Source: Prinsepia uniflora
Lineage: Eukaryota > Streptophyta > Magnoliopsida > Rosales > Rosaceae
Assembly (NCBI GenBank): GCA_032719365.1
Contig: CM064875.1
Location: forward strand, 31,518,693-31,582,692
Reading direction: 5' to 3'
DNA length: 64,000 nt
This document shows, in pieces, positions 1 to 11,475 of the stretch. Within the stretch, counting starts at the first letter, position 1. Every line of letters begins with the position of its first letter. The translations under genes and the position numbers were made by a program. The notes below the pieces were generated by a model. It was given only the letters and a program-made list of their open reading frames with translations, was not told the origin of the DNA and searched no databases.

Positions 1-353
1 CCATAAGCTGAGAGTAGCTCAGTCGTGATATACTCATGGTAAGGTTCTACCACTATACGACGAGAAGGATTCGTCGGCTAGTATAAATTCGTCTTGGGAA
101 TTGTGTGGAGATGGTTGGCTGACTGCGGTTGACCATACCTCTTGAGTGAGAAATAGAATGGGTCACTACAATAGTTATCGACAGTTGCCGTTGGTCGGAA
201 GGAATGGACAACGTAAGGACTGTCATGAGGGTTAGTGACTGGAGAGTCAGATTTGGTCGTACGTAGAAGTTGTCTGCAGATCACAGCAGGCGCCTGTTGT
301 GACTCTTCGATCGAGGGGTACATCAAATTAGGATGAATTACCATCCTTTTGGA
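1..353 (+). mobile_element. LARD copy B, internal domain (left part)
   Basis: Non-coding internal domain of a sense-oriented long-LTR retrotransposon, cut off by the window start. It aligns by eye with 12540-12680 in the neighbouring internal domain: both carry CTGCAGATCACAGCAGG, then a GTTGTGACTCTTC block and a GGTACATC block in the same order. The sequence stops at the TTGGA target duplication of copy A and resumes at 7826. No gag or pol similarity is visible in any frame. Confidence 0.7.
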
Positions 354-3243
354 TGTCAGGACCCACCCCTAATCCCCCAGGATTAAGGGCTAAACCCTGC
401 TCCCGTCTGACTTACGCATGACACGAAGGCTAGACTAGCGTCCACCCTCCATGTGACACGTAAGTCGGACAAGGGATTCTCGACCCAGCCATCCTGAATG
501 TATTCAAACTTTCCCGTGTGCGCCGAACTACTGTGGATTTCAATTGCGATGTCTCCGTCTCTCTCGACCAACAGCCCGCACCGCAACAACATGGAGGGTA
601 TCAAAAACACGAAAGACTGTGAGTGGACAAAAATAAAGTATAAGTTTCTAAAACAGTTCAATAAAACAATTACAGTTATACCCTCCATTTAAAAAAACTA
701 ATGCATGCATATCAAATCCCAGTCATGAACCAATTCATAGCAAAAACCATCTTTGAAATTCATTCGAGAACCCCAATCAAAACCTTTATTCAAATCCAAG
801 CCTCAGCCTCAAATCACAAGTCAATCTCAAATCCGAGAACTCAGTCCCAAACTCATGAAATCCATATCATCCTGCCCAAAACATCAGAAAACCAGTGAAA
901 AACCAGTGAAAATATCAAGCATACAACTTTACTAGATCTCAAGTGCGCTCGAGTCTTTAAACTCAAAACACAATGCGCAAATAGGAAGGCCTTCCCGGGA
1001 TATCCGAGTCTATAAACCCAAAACATATCAATCCAGGGCCCTCCCCCCGTCAATCAATCCGAGTCTTTAAACTCAAAACCAGATCCAGTAGGGTTTTTCT
1101 CTTTTTTTGGGTCATTAAACCCAAAACCATTTTTCAAACAATCAGGGAAAATCACAGAAAATCCACAGTCAAATTCGCAACGATGATTCCGTAAGCCGGC
1201 ATCCGGAACCATCGTCCCGAACCCAAGTCCAGACTTCCTTTCCAAATCTCGAAAACCAAATCCGAAAGCTCCTTTATCGAAATCTCAAGAACAGGGCTCC
1301 AAGCCCAAAATCAATTTTCCGAAATCCATTTCAAATCATTGAAATCAAATCATATTTCAAATCCCGAAATCAAATCAGTAAAACCACAGTCAAATCACAA
1401 GATCGTTCGAAAACTCGAAAAACGTGAAATTCCGTAAAATACCTCGAAAAATGTGAAAAACGGTAAACCATCAAGATCATAAAGCAAATCATAGAATCAC
1501 GTATGAAAACATATTAAGACATATATGCATGCATCATAAGTTTAAAAGCAAAGTCCACTCACAGACCATTCCGACGTCGCCTCGATACACGCGTACTTAC
1601 GCCGTTCCCGGCCATTCCACTCTAATTGGCTTTCTCGAACCTGTTCAAATCCCAATATAAGGTCACTAACTACCTCACGATACCCATAATAAAGCCCCAT
1701 AATTTTCCCTTATTTTTAACTACTTTTAAACGAGCCCTAAAACCATCGGACAGCCCAAAACATATCGAGACAATGTCCGATCGACTCGAATCCAGTGCCA
1801 AAATGTTCGTTACATCAAATACTTTAAAAGTTGTGTTAGGACCTTCCCCAAAAGGAGCTCCACGCGCCCCTCACGCGCCACCCAAAGAGGCTGTACGTGG
1901 GGGCCACGCGCCGGTACTGTTCATCTCCTTCAACCTTGGAACAACCCGGTTCGAACCGGTTCAAGCCGGCCCGGTTCGACCGAACCGATGCAGGGGGTTC
2001 AGCCTCCTAAACCATCTAATTCTGACCTGTTTTCAGTTCTAATTGATCCATTGAGTTGGTCTTTTCGATCCTACTCAACTAACATAATCAAAACAAGAAC
2101 TTTGAAGCTAAATTGTACCTTCCAAAACAGGGGTCAACTTCACGACTATCCCCCCTCGCTGTCTCTTCTCTTCCGGCCACCGTTGGCCCTGGTTTCACCT
2201 CCTCTGAGGTTAGTTAACTTTGCAGATCATCATCCAATTACTCAAATCAATCAACAACCACTAATTCATACCTTTCCATTTTAGAATTAAAAGCTTACCA
2301 GTTTGGGTTTTCCGGCCACCGGCCATGGCGGCCCTCACTTCCACGCTTCCTTGCTCCCTAACCACCCCAGGAACCTTCCTTAATCAACCAATTCGAGTCT
2401 CAACCCCTAAATCAAAGTTCTTGATTTTTAAAAGTAACCAGGGGATTCGCGGGTTTTTCTCATTTTCTCCACCATCACACGCCGTCGTGAGCCGCCGTGG
2501 CACCACTAAGGTCCACTCCTCTTCCTTTCTCAATTTGCTTCACAATTCAAGGGAAATTGAAGGTGTTTGGAAGCTCACCTACACGGTCATTTCCCCTGTG
2601 TTCTCTGTTTATCTACACCGTGCACACAGACATTTGGTTTAAATGATATTGAAGGCGATGAGAAGGTTCCACCACCATCCAGGATAGGCCACGTGTCCAC
2701 ATCACCAATCCAAGTAAGCCATGTGTCCCCTGATTACTGGGCACTAATCCCAAAGCAAGCATTGTCTAGAATGCCCCTCAAGGGCAATTTACCGTTTTGA
2801 CCCTCCTATTTCCTGACCTATAACTTCGTCGTCCGATGTCCAATTACGCCCTGCCGCCTGTCGTTGTACTCAGGGCATCGAGACCTTCCTACCAGTCCTC
2901 GAAGTTCGTGAAAATGTATAGTCGTTTGCAAAGTCAAAAAAATGCCCCTTGTTAACCAAAATTACCAAAATGTCCTCAACCTTCCGAACGTCATTACTTC
3001 CTCCCCGGTTGTAGGAATCGGACGTGCCACCTGTCTATGAACTCGTGATGTCCCAAACTACGTCACGGTCATCGGTCAAAGTCCTTTTGACCACCCGAAC
3101 TAAAAGTCAACATTTTGCCCATTCTAGGTGCAAAATCGTCATTTTGCACCGTCAGTCCGAACGTCTCCAACTAATCACTGATTAACTGCACTAATCCATC
3201 ATTAACACTAATCTAATCTTGATTTGTGGAACGGGTCGTTACA
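354..3243 (-). repeat. 3' LTR of copy A
   Basis: 2890-bp LTR read in antisense. From left to right (U5 to U3) it holds a pre-PBS hairpin (arms GTCTGACTTACG at 405-416 and CGTAAGTCGGAC at 459-470) and CTGTGAGTGGAC (617-628) facing GTCCACTCACAG (1553-1564). Next come three to four GAGTCTTTAAACTC-type hairpins (950-1140), CACGCGCC repeats (1860-1915), a CCGGTTCGAACCGG-type cluster (1947-1990) and two tandem U3 modules containing GTCAAAA/TTGAC boxes (2820-3130). Open frames here are short and not shared with the right LTR in a protein-like way. Confidence 0.88.
617..1564 (-). repeat. Inverted-pair segment in copy A 3' LTR
   Basis: Bounded by CTGTGAGTGGAC and its exact reverse complement. ATGCATGCAT palindromes lie inside each end (701-710 and 1525-1534). 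Read in element sense, the ends look like a GTGAGT donor and a CACAG acceptor. Confidence 0.6.
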
Positions 3244-5179
3244 ATCTACCCTCTTTAAAAAGAATTTTGTCCCGAAATTCCACCTCTCGTACCTTTGTAA
3301 CTTAGCGGGGAGAAATCCAACGAATCGTACACTTGGGTCTCCTACCCGGTGTCCATCTCCTGCCAACCCAACTTATCCTAACAGTTCCCAACTTGTCATC
3401 TCACCTTGCTTCCACGAACCAAATCACCTGAGCTCATCCTTATGACAGTTCCCAATTCATGGCTCACCTGAGCTCACCCCAATTACAGGTTTCAACACGT
3501 CTGACACCTACTCGAGTCGAGCGTACCTCGTACCCGTACTTCTGTTAGAGATCCGTTCTTACCCTACCAGCCACTCGGTTCGAAATCAAATAGTCGCTCG
3601 GGGTCACCCTGATCTGGTCCACATATTCCATACAACAACATCCAGCTTGTGGGACCTACACCAATCATCCGTCTAACCACAACATCCCCTCGCACTAAGC
3701 CGAACTCCAACAATTCTACCGGAACTACGCATCCAATGCATCAGTCTGGTTCCAACCACTGTACCACTTAGTACATATCTTCCACGTACCTCAGCTCAGT
3801 ACCACCTACTAGAACTACATTACTTACGTAAGGACAACTCTACGAACTTAAAAGCAACAAACGTATTTTAGAATACCTCAAACACAGTTCATAGAGTACA
3901 TCCTCACGTACTTCCACCTACACCTTCCGGGAAATCCAACTTAAAGTCCTTCCCAAACTTCTGGTCTCCTGGTCGGTAGGAAATCTTAAGGTAATTCAAC
4001 TACGAATCCAAAGTAGACCCCCTGTACTAACTCTAGGTCCAACCACCAATACCCAACTCAAACTCTGAACCAGGAGCGATCCAAACCTGATTTACTCACC
4101 CTTAAGGGGATCCTACCTACCGGCTCACTACTTCGCCTTCACTTCCCAAAACTACTCAGATCACCCCATCAAATCAATCTAGCAAGTCCTTAACACAACT
4201 AAAGGCACTCCTAGATTGTGGGTTCTCTTAGATAACCTCATACCGATCAGTTATAGTCACTCATTCGCTGCTATGCTACACTGATCAGACTCACGGTATC
4301 CTGACCGTTCGTACCAACCATGACCTATTAATGGTCATTACATATCCCCGTTCAGTTAATGGTTCCTACCAAACACCGTCACTTCACAACTGGCCACAAA
4401 CTCCACTCGATGTGCCCATCCGACCATACAAGCAACCCCACTAGTGGCACATCACTCTGATCGAGTGTTCTCAGCACACCCGTCCCGAGCCTCTACCCCT
4501 AGCGAGCCAAACCCTTAACCTTCACTCGGGTCGAGGAACTAACCTTCCTCAGAGTCCAATACTCTGAGTACCCAACCCTGGACTCATCAAGAGTTGTCCA
4601 TCAACTAACCACTACCTTGGCTACACCTAGCAGCACCATCCCAATTTGGCCGTAAGTCGGCCCCCAAACCACAACCACCACCCTACCACTCGGGTTGTCA
4701 CGCCCGACTAAAGTCACTAGGTGGAAATCTTTCGAAGTTTAAAGTAGTTCCTAAAACCTGCCACTCACGGCATCCTGCTACTTGTCGCTATACCAGTCTA
4801 AGATCGAACAACCAGATCAAATGAACACAAGTCAAAACTGTTAACATCCCAACACCATCCGGCCCAACAGACCATCGTCAACCGGCCTCCTCTGTCCGCG
4901 TATCTCACTAGCCCAATGGGCTACTCTCAAGACTCCGACCCTAAGCCATCATACGTCAAATCTCACACCGCGTATCGAGCGACCATCACCCCAGAACTAA
5001 CAATCACTGCTATCTAGCCACAACAAACGTACTACCACTATCTCATCCAGGTTGCTGACGGGCTGTTCCGCGTCGAGACATCACATCCACAGTAGTATCA
5101 CCACTCCCAAGTCGACGAACCAACGACTATGGGAACTACATCTCACGCAGAACACATGAAACCTCGCTCTAATAACAAT
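3244..5179 (-). mobile_element. Internal domain of copy A, non-coding
   Basis: Begins (element 3' end) with a pyrimidine-rich complement of the polypurine tract and a CCCGAAATTCC block. The complement of that block is the family's conserved 'tttcgnggacgaaattc' tail. It ends at a degenerate primer-binding site. I see no long open frame and no retroviral domain. At 1.9 kb it is shorter than the 3-kb internal domains of D and F, so it has probably lost sequence. Confidence 0.75.
5166..5177 (-). other. Primer-binding site of copy A (decayed)
   Basis: Complement reads TGTTATTAGAGC against the family TGGTATCAGAGC, two mismatches. It lies directly beside the 5' LTR edge at 5180, the expected place for an initiator-Met tRNA primer site. 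Confidence 0.7.
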
Positions 5180-7820
5180 TGTCAGGACCCACCCTTAATC
5201 CCCCAGGATTAAGGGCTAAACCCTGCTCTCGTCTGACTTACGCATGACACGAAGGCTAGACTGACGTCCACCCTCCATGTGACACGTAAGTCGGACAAGG
5301 GATTCTCGACCCAGCCATCCTGAAAGTATTTGAACTTTCCCGTGTGCGGCGAACTACTGTGGATTTCAATTGTGATGTCTCTGTCTCTCTCGACCAACAG
5401 CCTGCACCGCAACAACCTGGAGGGTATCGAAAGCACGAAAGACTGTGAGTGGACACAAATAAAGTATAAGTTTCTAAAACAGTTCAATAAAACAATTACA
5501 ATTGTACCCTCCATTTAAAAAAAAACCAATGCATGCATATCAAATCCCAATCATGAACCCATTCATCGCAAAAACGATCTTTGAATTTCATTCGAGAACC
5601 CGAATCAAAACCGTTATTCAAATCCAAGCCTCAACCTTAAATCACAAGTCAATCTCAAATTTGGGAACTCAATCCCAAAACTCATGAAATCCATATCATC
5701 CGGGCCACTGCCCAAAACATCAGAAAACCAGTGAAAAACCAGTGAAAATATCAAGCATACAACTTTACTAGATCTCAAGTGCGCCCGAGTCTTTAAACTC
5801 AAAACACAATGCGCAAATAGCCAGGCCTTCCCGGGATATCCGAGTCTTTAAACTTAAAACACAATCACAGGCCTCGGGGGGGTATCATATCCGAGTTTTT
5901 AAACTCAAAACATATACCGAGTCTTTAAACTCAAAATATATCAATCCAGGGCCCTCCCCCCAACAATCAATCCGAGTCTTTAAACTCAAAACCAGATCCA
6001 GTGCGCTTTTTCTCTTTTTCCGGATCTTTAAACACAAAACCGTAAACCATCAAGATCATAAAGCAAATCATAGAATCACGTATGAAAAAATATTAAGACA
6101 TATATGCATGCATCATAAGTTTGAAAGAAAAGTCCACTCACAGACCATTCCGACGTCGCCTCTATACACGCGTACTTACGCCGTTCCCGGCCATTCCACT
6201 ATCACCGCTTTCCCGAAACTGTTCAAATCCCAATATAAGGTCACAAACTACCTCACGATACCAATACTAAAGCCCCATAATTATCTCGTATTTTCAACTA
6301 TTTTTAAACGAGCCTTAAAACCTTCGGACAGCTCGAAACATATCGAGACAATGTCTGATAGACATGAATACAGTGCCAAAATGTTCGTTACATCAAATAA
6401 TTTAAAAGTCGTGTTGGGAACTTCCCCAAAAGGAGCTCCACGCGCCTTCACGCGCCACAATAAGAGGTTGCGCGTGGGAGCCACGCACCGGTACTATTCA
6501 TCTCCTTCAACCTTGGAACATCCCGGTTCGAACCGGTTCAAGCCAGCCCCGTTCGACCGAACCGGCGCAGGCGGTTCAGCCTCCTAAACCATCTAATTCT
6601 GGCCCGTTTTTAGTTCTAATTGATCCATTGGGTTCGTCTTCTCAATCCTACTCAACTAACATAATCAAAACATGAACTTTGAAGCTAAATTGTACCGTCC
6701 AAAACAGGGGTCAACTTTACGACTATCCCCCCTCGCTGTCTCTGCTCTTCTGGCCACTGTTGGCCCTGGTTTCTCCTCCTCTGAGCTTAGTTAACCTTGC
6801 GGATCAGCATCCAATTACTCAAATCAATCAACAGCCACTAATTCGTACCTTGCCATTTTAGAATTAAAAGCTTACCAGTTTGGGTTTTCAGGCCACCGGC
6901 CATGGGGGCCCTCACTTCCACGCTTCCTTGCTCCCTAACCACCCCAGGAACCTTCCTTAATCAACCAATTCGAGCCTCAACCCCTAAATCAAAGTTCTGG
7001 ATTTTAAAAAAAACCAAGGGATTCGCGGGCTTTTCTCATTTTCTCCACCGTCACACGCCGTCGTGAGCCGCCGTGATCACTACTAAGGTCCACGCCTTTT
7101 CCTTTCTCAATTTACTTCACAATTCAAGGGCAATTCAAGGTGTTTAGAAGCTCACGTACACGGTCATTTCCCCTGTGTTCTCTGTTTCTCTACATCGTGC
7201 ACACACACATTTGGTTTAAACGATATTGAAGGCGGTGAGAAGGTTCCACCACCATCCAGGACAGACCACGTGTCCACATCACCAATCCAAGTAAGCCATG
7301 TGTTCCCTGATTACTGGGCACTAATCCCAACGCAGGCATTGTCTAGAATACCCCTCAAGGGCAATTTACTGTTTTGCACCTCATATTCCCTGACCGGTAA
7401 CTTCGACATCCGACGTCCGATGACAGCGTGCCGCCTGTCATTGTACTCAGGGCATCGAGACCTTCCTACTGGTCCTCGAAGTTCGTCAAAATGTATAGTC
7501 GTTTGCAAAGTCAACAAAATGCCCCTTGTTAACCAAAATTGCGAAAATGCCCTCAACCTTCCGAACGTCATAACTTCCTCCTTTGTTGTCGGAATCGGAC
7601 GTGCCACCTGTCTATGAACTCGTGACTTCCCAAACTACGTCACGGTCATCGATCAAAGTCCTTTTGACCTCCCGAACTAAAGGTCAACATTTTACCCATT
7701 CGAGGGGCAAAATTGTCATTTCGCACCGTCTGTCCGAACGTCTCTAACTAATCACCGATTAACTGCACTAATTCATCATTAACACTAATCTAATCTTGAT
7801 TTGTGGAATGGGTCGTTACA
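5180..7820 (-). repeat. 5' LTR of copy A
   Basis: 2641-bp partner of the 354-3243 LTR with the same ends. The inverted pair CTGTGAGTGGAC (5443-5454) and GTCCACTCACAG (6132-6143) is intact. Compared with the left LTR it lacks about 400 bp between the GAGTCTTTAAACTC hairpins and the ATGCATGCAT palindrome, and it has two additional hairpin units near 5885-5940. Confidence 0.88.
5443..6143 (-). repeat. Inverted-pair segment in copy A 5' LTR
   Basis: Both 12-bp ends are perfect complements. At 701 bp this is the shortest such segment in the window, because of the internal deletion noted for this LTR. Confidence 0.6.
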
Positions 7821-7825
7821 TTGGA

Positions 7826-9374
7826 CGTGCATAAACGGTCATAAACGGTTAGGTTAATTGGATTATTTGCGGATATGCGGAGGATGTCCGAGTGAGTTCA
7901 TGTGACCGAGTTGGTAGTCGTGTCATAGCGTAGTGGCCGTGTGAGTTCAGCGCGTACTGAGCTGGATAGAGAGGATCCCTAGTGGCTCGGTGCGAGGTAT
8001 ATGGTATACCGAGGTGGCAGTGCAAAATATGATTTGTAGTGTCACGTCTAGTGATGTGACAAGTGAGTACCCAAGACGAGACATGTCGAGTAGCGTGAAG
8101 ACGATCGAGATGACGGAGGTGATTGGGACGACCGTGGGGCATTTAGACTGAGGCCTGGTCGTCATTGGAATGAATTTCCTTGCTGATTATGCTATGCTAG
8201 GAGCAGAGGAGAACTTTTAAGGATCCCTTAACATAATTGGTGAGATGACAGAGTTTGGAAGTGGGAATAAATGTGAGATGAGGACGATAAGTAGGTATCA
8301 ATCAGGAAGAGGTGAATAGTCGATGCCTCGAGATGGATTTGAGAATAGAGATTGTGTTGGATTGAGGCAGGCTCGTGACACACGATTGAGCATCGGACCG
8401 ATGAGAACTATGATCAGATGTGTTCCGACATATTGGTATAGTGACCGGACGTCGAATGCCTTGTGCTTGAGCAGAGTTAACAGAGAGGGTTCGGATAGTT
8501 GGTGACTCGAGAGCTCAAGGACGTGCGGGCCAGAGGAACCCTAGTGCATGTTTGTGTTTTCTGTTGAGACAAGTATTCGATTGGAGTCCCGATACACCCG
8601 AATGGGTGAGACGTCGATTTTGGGTCGACAGGACAAGTAGTATGATGGTTAAGACTCAAGGTGAGTCTAGATGTTAGCGAAGATCGCTAAGTGATGTGAT
8701 ATTTGATTTGGGAACTCGAGAGCAAGTCGAGATCAGAGTGTGCAGCGGAAACACAGTGAAGCCAAGCATTACCATTAGCGACGATAGTGATGATGGACTT
8801 AGGGAGTGTTGGAGGAGAATGGTACCCCTCTGAATAGTGGATTACAGTTCGCCACCGTCTAGGAACTGTTCGATGACGGAGGTTGAGTATCGCTCCATGG
8901 GAGCAGTGTGGATGGTTGTCGAATCGGATGCTGAATAGGATATCAGTTCTGCTTGTCGGATGAGAGAGGTCGTCAGACTGAAAAGCTGACTTAGATGTCA
9001 GATAAGAAGAACCATCAGACTGAAAAGTAAACTTGATGGTAACTGGTAGGTCGAAACGTGTCAGGAAGTTATACTATAAGGATCTGAAATCAACTTAGTA
9101 TAACTGACTTGTCAGAGTAGGCGACAGGCGAGATCAGCGAGACGTTGACATCGTGTCTCGCGCAAGATTTACGAGCCAAAGTGTGGCTTCGCGATAGTTG
9201 AGTGGAGCTTGGGAGCTCTGGTGACAGTGCGTACCGATGAGTACGGCGTAATGACGGACGTGTACTTGTACACGAGAGTGGCCGTGTGCGGGGACAAGAT
9301 TGAATTTCCACAGTTTGGTTGTGGAACTATGTCAATTTGAATTTCGAGGATGAAATTCTTGAATGGGGAAAGAT
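7826..9374 (+). mobile_element. LARD copy B, internal domain (right part)
   Basis: Continues the internal domain interrupted by copy A. It closes with the family 3' tail (AATTTCGAGGATGAAATTC, then a purine tract AATGGGGAAAGA) directly before the LTR at 9375. Parts of it match the antisense internal domain of copy C (15540-16400). For example, the GTGGAACTATG block and the cluster of TGACAGGC/CGAGATCAGCGAGACG motifs near 9120-9160 recur there. No coding similarity is seen. Confidence 0.75.
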
Positions 9375-11475
9375 TGTAACGACCCGTCCTGAATTATCTG
9401 GATTAATTAAGACTTAACGACGGGTGAGCGATGCTAATCGGGGATTAGAAGAGGATTAACGGATGTTTAGGGTAAAATGATGATTTTGCCCCTAGAATGG
9501 GCAACACATTGACTCTTCGTTCAGGAGGTAAAATGGACTTTGGTCGATGACTGTGATGTAGGTTGGGACGTCACGAGTTCATAGACAGGTGGCACGTCGT
9601 ATTCCGACATTCGTGGAAGAAGTTATGACGTTCGGAAGTTCGGGGTTATTTTGGTAATTTGGTTGAAAATGGGCAAATAGTTGACTTTTGACCTGGGAGG
9701 TCCGATGGACAAGGACCGGGGACCGTTACGTAGATCTAGACGATACGAATCGGTAGATAGGTGGCACGTCGAATTTGGACGTTCGACGGAGAAGTTACGG
9801 TTCACAGAAGTTCGAACGTACTATTGCAAGTTTTACGAGACAGAAACTTTTGTCAGCAAGTGGGACCCAGATATTTTGGGGCAGACCTAACGAATGAATG
9901 ACACTTGTCATCCCTCCATTGCCCACCCAAATTGGTTCATGCATATCATTTTCACCTTCTTTGTTTCTTAATTCAAACCCGATCGACCATTCCAAACCAA
10001 TCCAACCCTTCCCCACCTGATCATGCTTGTGAGGCCCAGAGAGTGATGGGAGGACATGAGGATGTTGGTGGCCAGCTAGGAGCTGCTCCGCTGTGGACTG
10101 CGGAAGAGCAATCGTGCAAGGTATCGGTTTTGCCTGATTTCCTTTATTTTTGATTTCTTACGTTATGGATCGTTTTAGGTGTTTTGAATAGGGTTATTAG
10201 GATGCTAGGAAAGTTTTAGGACAATTTTGGTGGTGGTTGGAGGCTGAGGAAGCCATGGGGAGATTTTGAAAATATTGGACCGTGAGGGACAAATCAGATT
10301 CATGGATTTTAGTAGGTTTTAGGTTGTTTTAATCCCATATTTAGGTTCTTACGATCAAAATAGGAAGAATAGGATCGATTAGGAAAAGAAAGGATGAAGA
10401 ATGAACGGTGTAGAGGCCTGAACCGGCCACGCCAAGTCGGCTGGACCACAGTTGCAGGAAAAAATTGGGCCGGCTGGTTCGGACCGGCCTGACCGAGGAA
10501 GAAGACGATCTATAGTGCTGGCGCTTGGTTCCCACGCCTAGCCACTTTAGGGGGTGGTTCCAACATGTGAAATCATCTATTCGATGTAATGAACATTTTG
10601 GGACTGGTTTCCAGTCAATCGGACATCGTCTCGATATAGTTTGGGTTGTTCGAAGGTTTCGGAGCGCGTTTAAAAATAGTTAAAAACCCAAAAAAAAAAA
10701 TAGGGGGCTTTAGTGAGGGGTTAATTAAGTAGTTAGTAACCCTCTAATGTGATTTGGACAGGTTTGGAAACCCCAATGACGACGATTGACCCGGGATGGC
10801 GTACGACGCGTGTATCGAGGCGGTAGCATAGATTATCTGTGAGTGGACTTTCTTTTATGAATCTATGCATGCATAAATGTTTTATAAATGTTTTAATATA
10901 TGTTTTGGGATTCCTTGAGTGCATTTAGTGTGTATGTTTACGTATGGTCTTGTACTTTGAAAAGGTAAAACCGGGCATGAGACCCCTTTGGATTTGGTTT
11001 GATTAGGGCATGAGACCCTATTGACTACCTACGGGTCTGAGTCGTGGTCGCGACGGGTGTTGTGTGTACGGCGACAAACGACCTGACGCTCGCCTCCAGA
11101 TTGGGATGCATTCCCTCCTGAAAGGTCACGATGCACGCTTCATTGTTGAGCAGCCACTAGAGGCTCAACTTCGGAGTGCTGACAGTATAGAAGATCGATC
11201 GATGGTGTGTACACCATGTCCTAGAGTTGGTTGCTGCTGTGATCTGTTCATGGTGACATTCCAGGATTGAGAGCGGTCCTGGATTGATGGTTGCATGCAT
11301 CACTCTGATTGGAATCGTGACTAACCCTAAGGTTCGGGCTCGATGCCCCGTTGATTTATGAGTTCGGGCTTGATGCCCAGTTATAGAAAAAATGGGCTGG
11401 AGGCCCCATTGAGTCATACCAGTGTGGTCAGAGGTTAGGGTCGCCCAATATACGATGACCCTGAACGACTATAGT
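9375..11475 (+). repeat. LARD LTR truncated at its 3' side
   Basis: Starts TGTAACGACCC straight after the purine tract, so it is the 3' LTR of copy B. It carries two U3 modules (TTGAC near 9510 and 9680), CTGTGAGTGGAC at 10837-10848 with TGCATGCAT just beyond, and GGGC...GCCC mini-hairpins near 10975-11015 and 11335-11415. The matching GTCCACTCACAG, the pre-PBS hairpin, the LTR end and the primer-binding site are missing. The sequence passes into internal-domain sequence near 11475; that junction is approximate. Confidence 0.75.

Larger units (their letters stand above)
354..7820 (-). mobile_element. Complete antisense LARD copy A
   Basis: Full retrotransposon with two LTRs (354-3243 and 5180-7820) around a 1.9-kb internal domain, flanked by the 5-bp duplication TTGGA (349-353 and 7821-7825). 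Left LTR edges read TGTCAGGACC and GGGTCGTTACA, the reverse complement of the family ends. No protease, reverse transcriptase, integrase or gag is recognisable, so it is non-autonomous. It sits inside the internal domain of copy B. The two LTRs differ clearly: the left one has an extra block near 1100-1440, and the right one has an extra piece near 5860-5945. It is therefore not a very recent insertion. Confidence 0.9.

Noticed and set aside
617..1564. Inverted pair as terminal repeats of an intact MITE
   Set aside because: No matching target duplication flanks the pair in A, F or J. It remains possible as an ancestral capture.
1947..1990. GGTTCGAA words as part of a tRNA gene
   Set aside because: Resembles the tRNA B-box, but there is no cloverleaf, A-box or acceptor stem, and the words are repeated palindromes.
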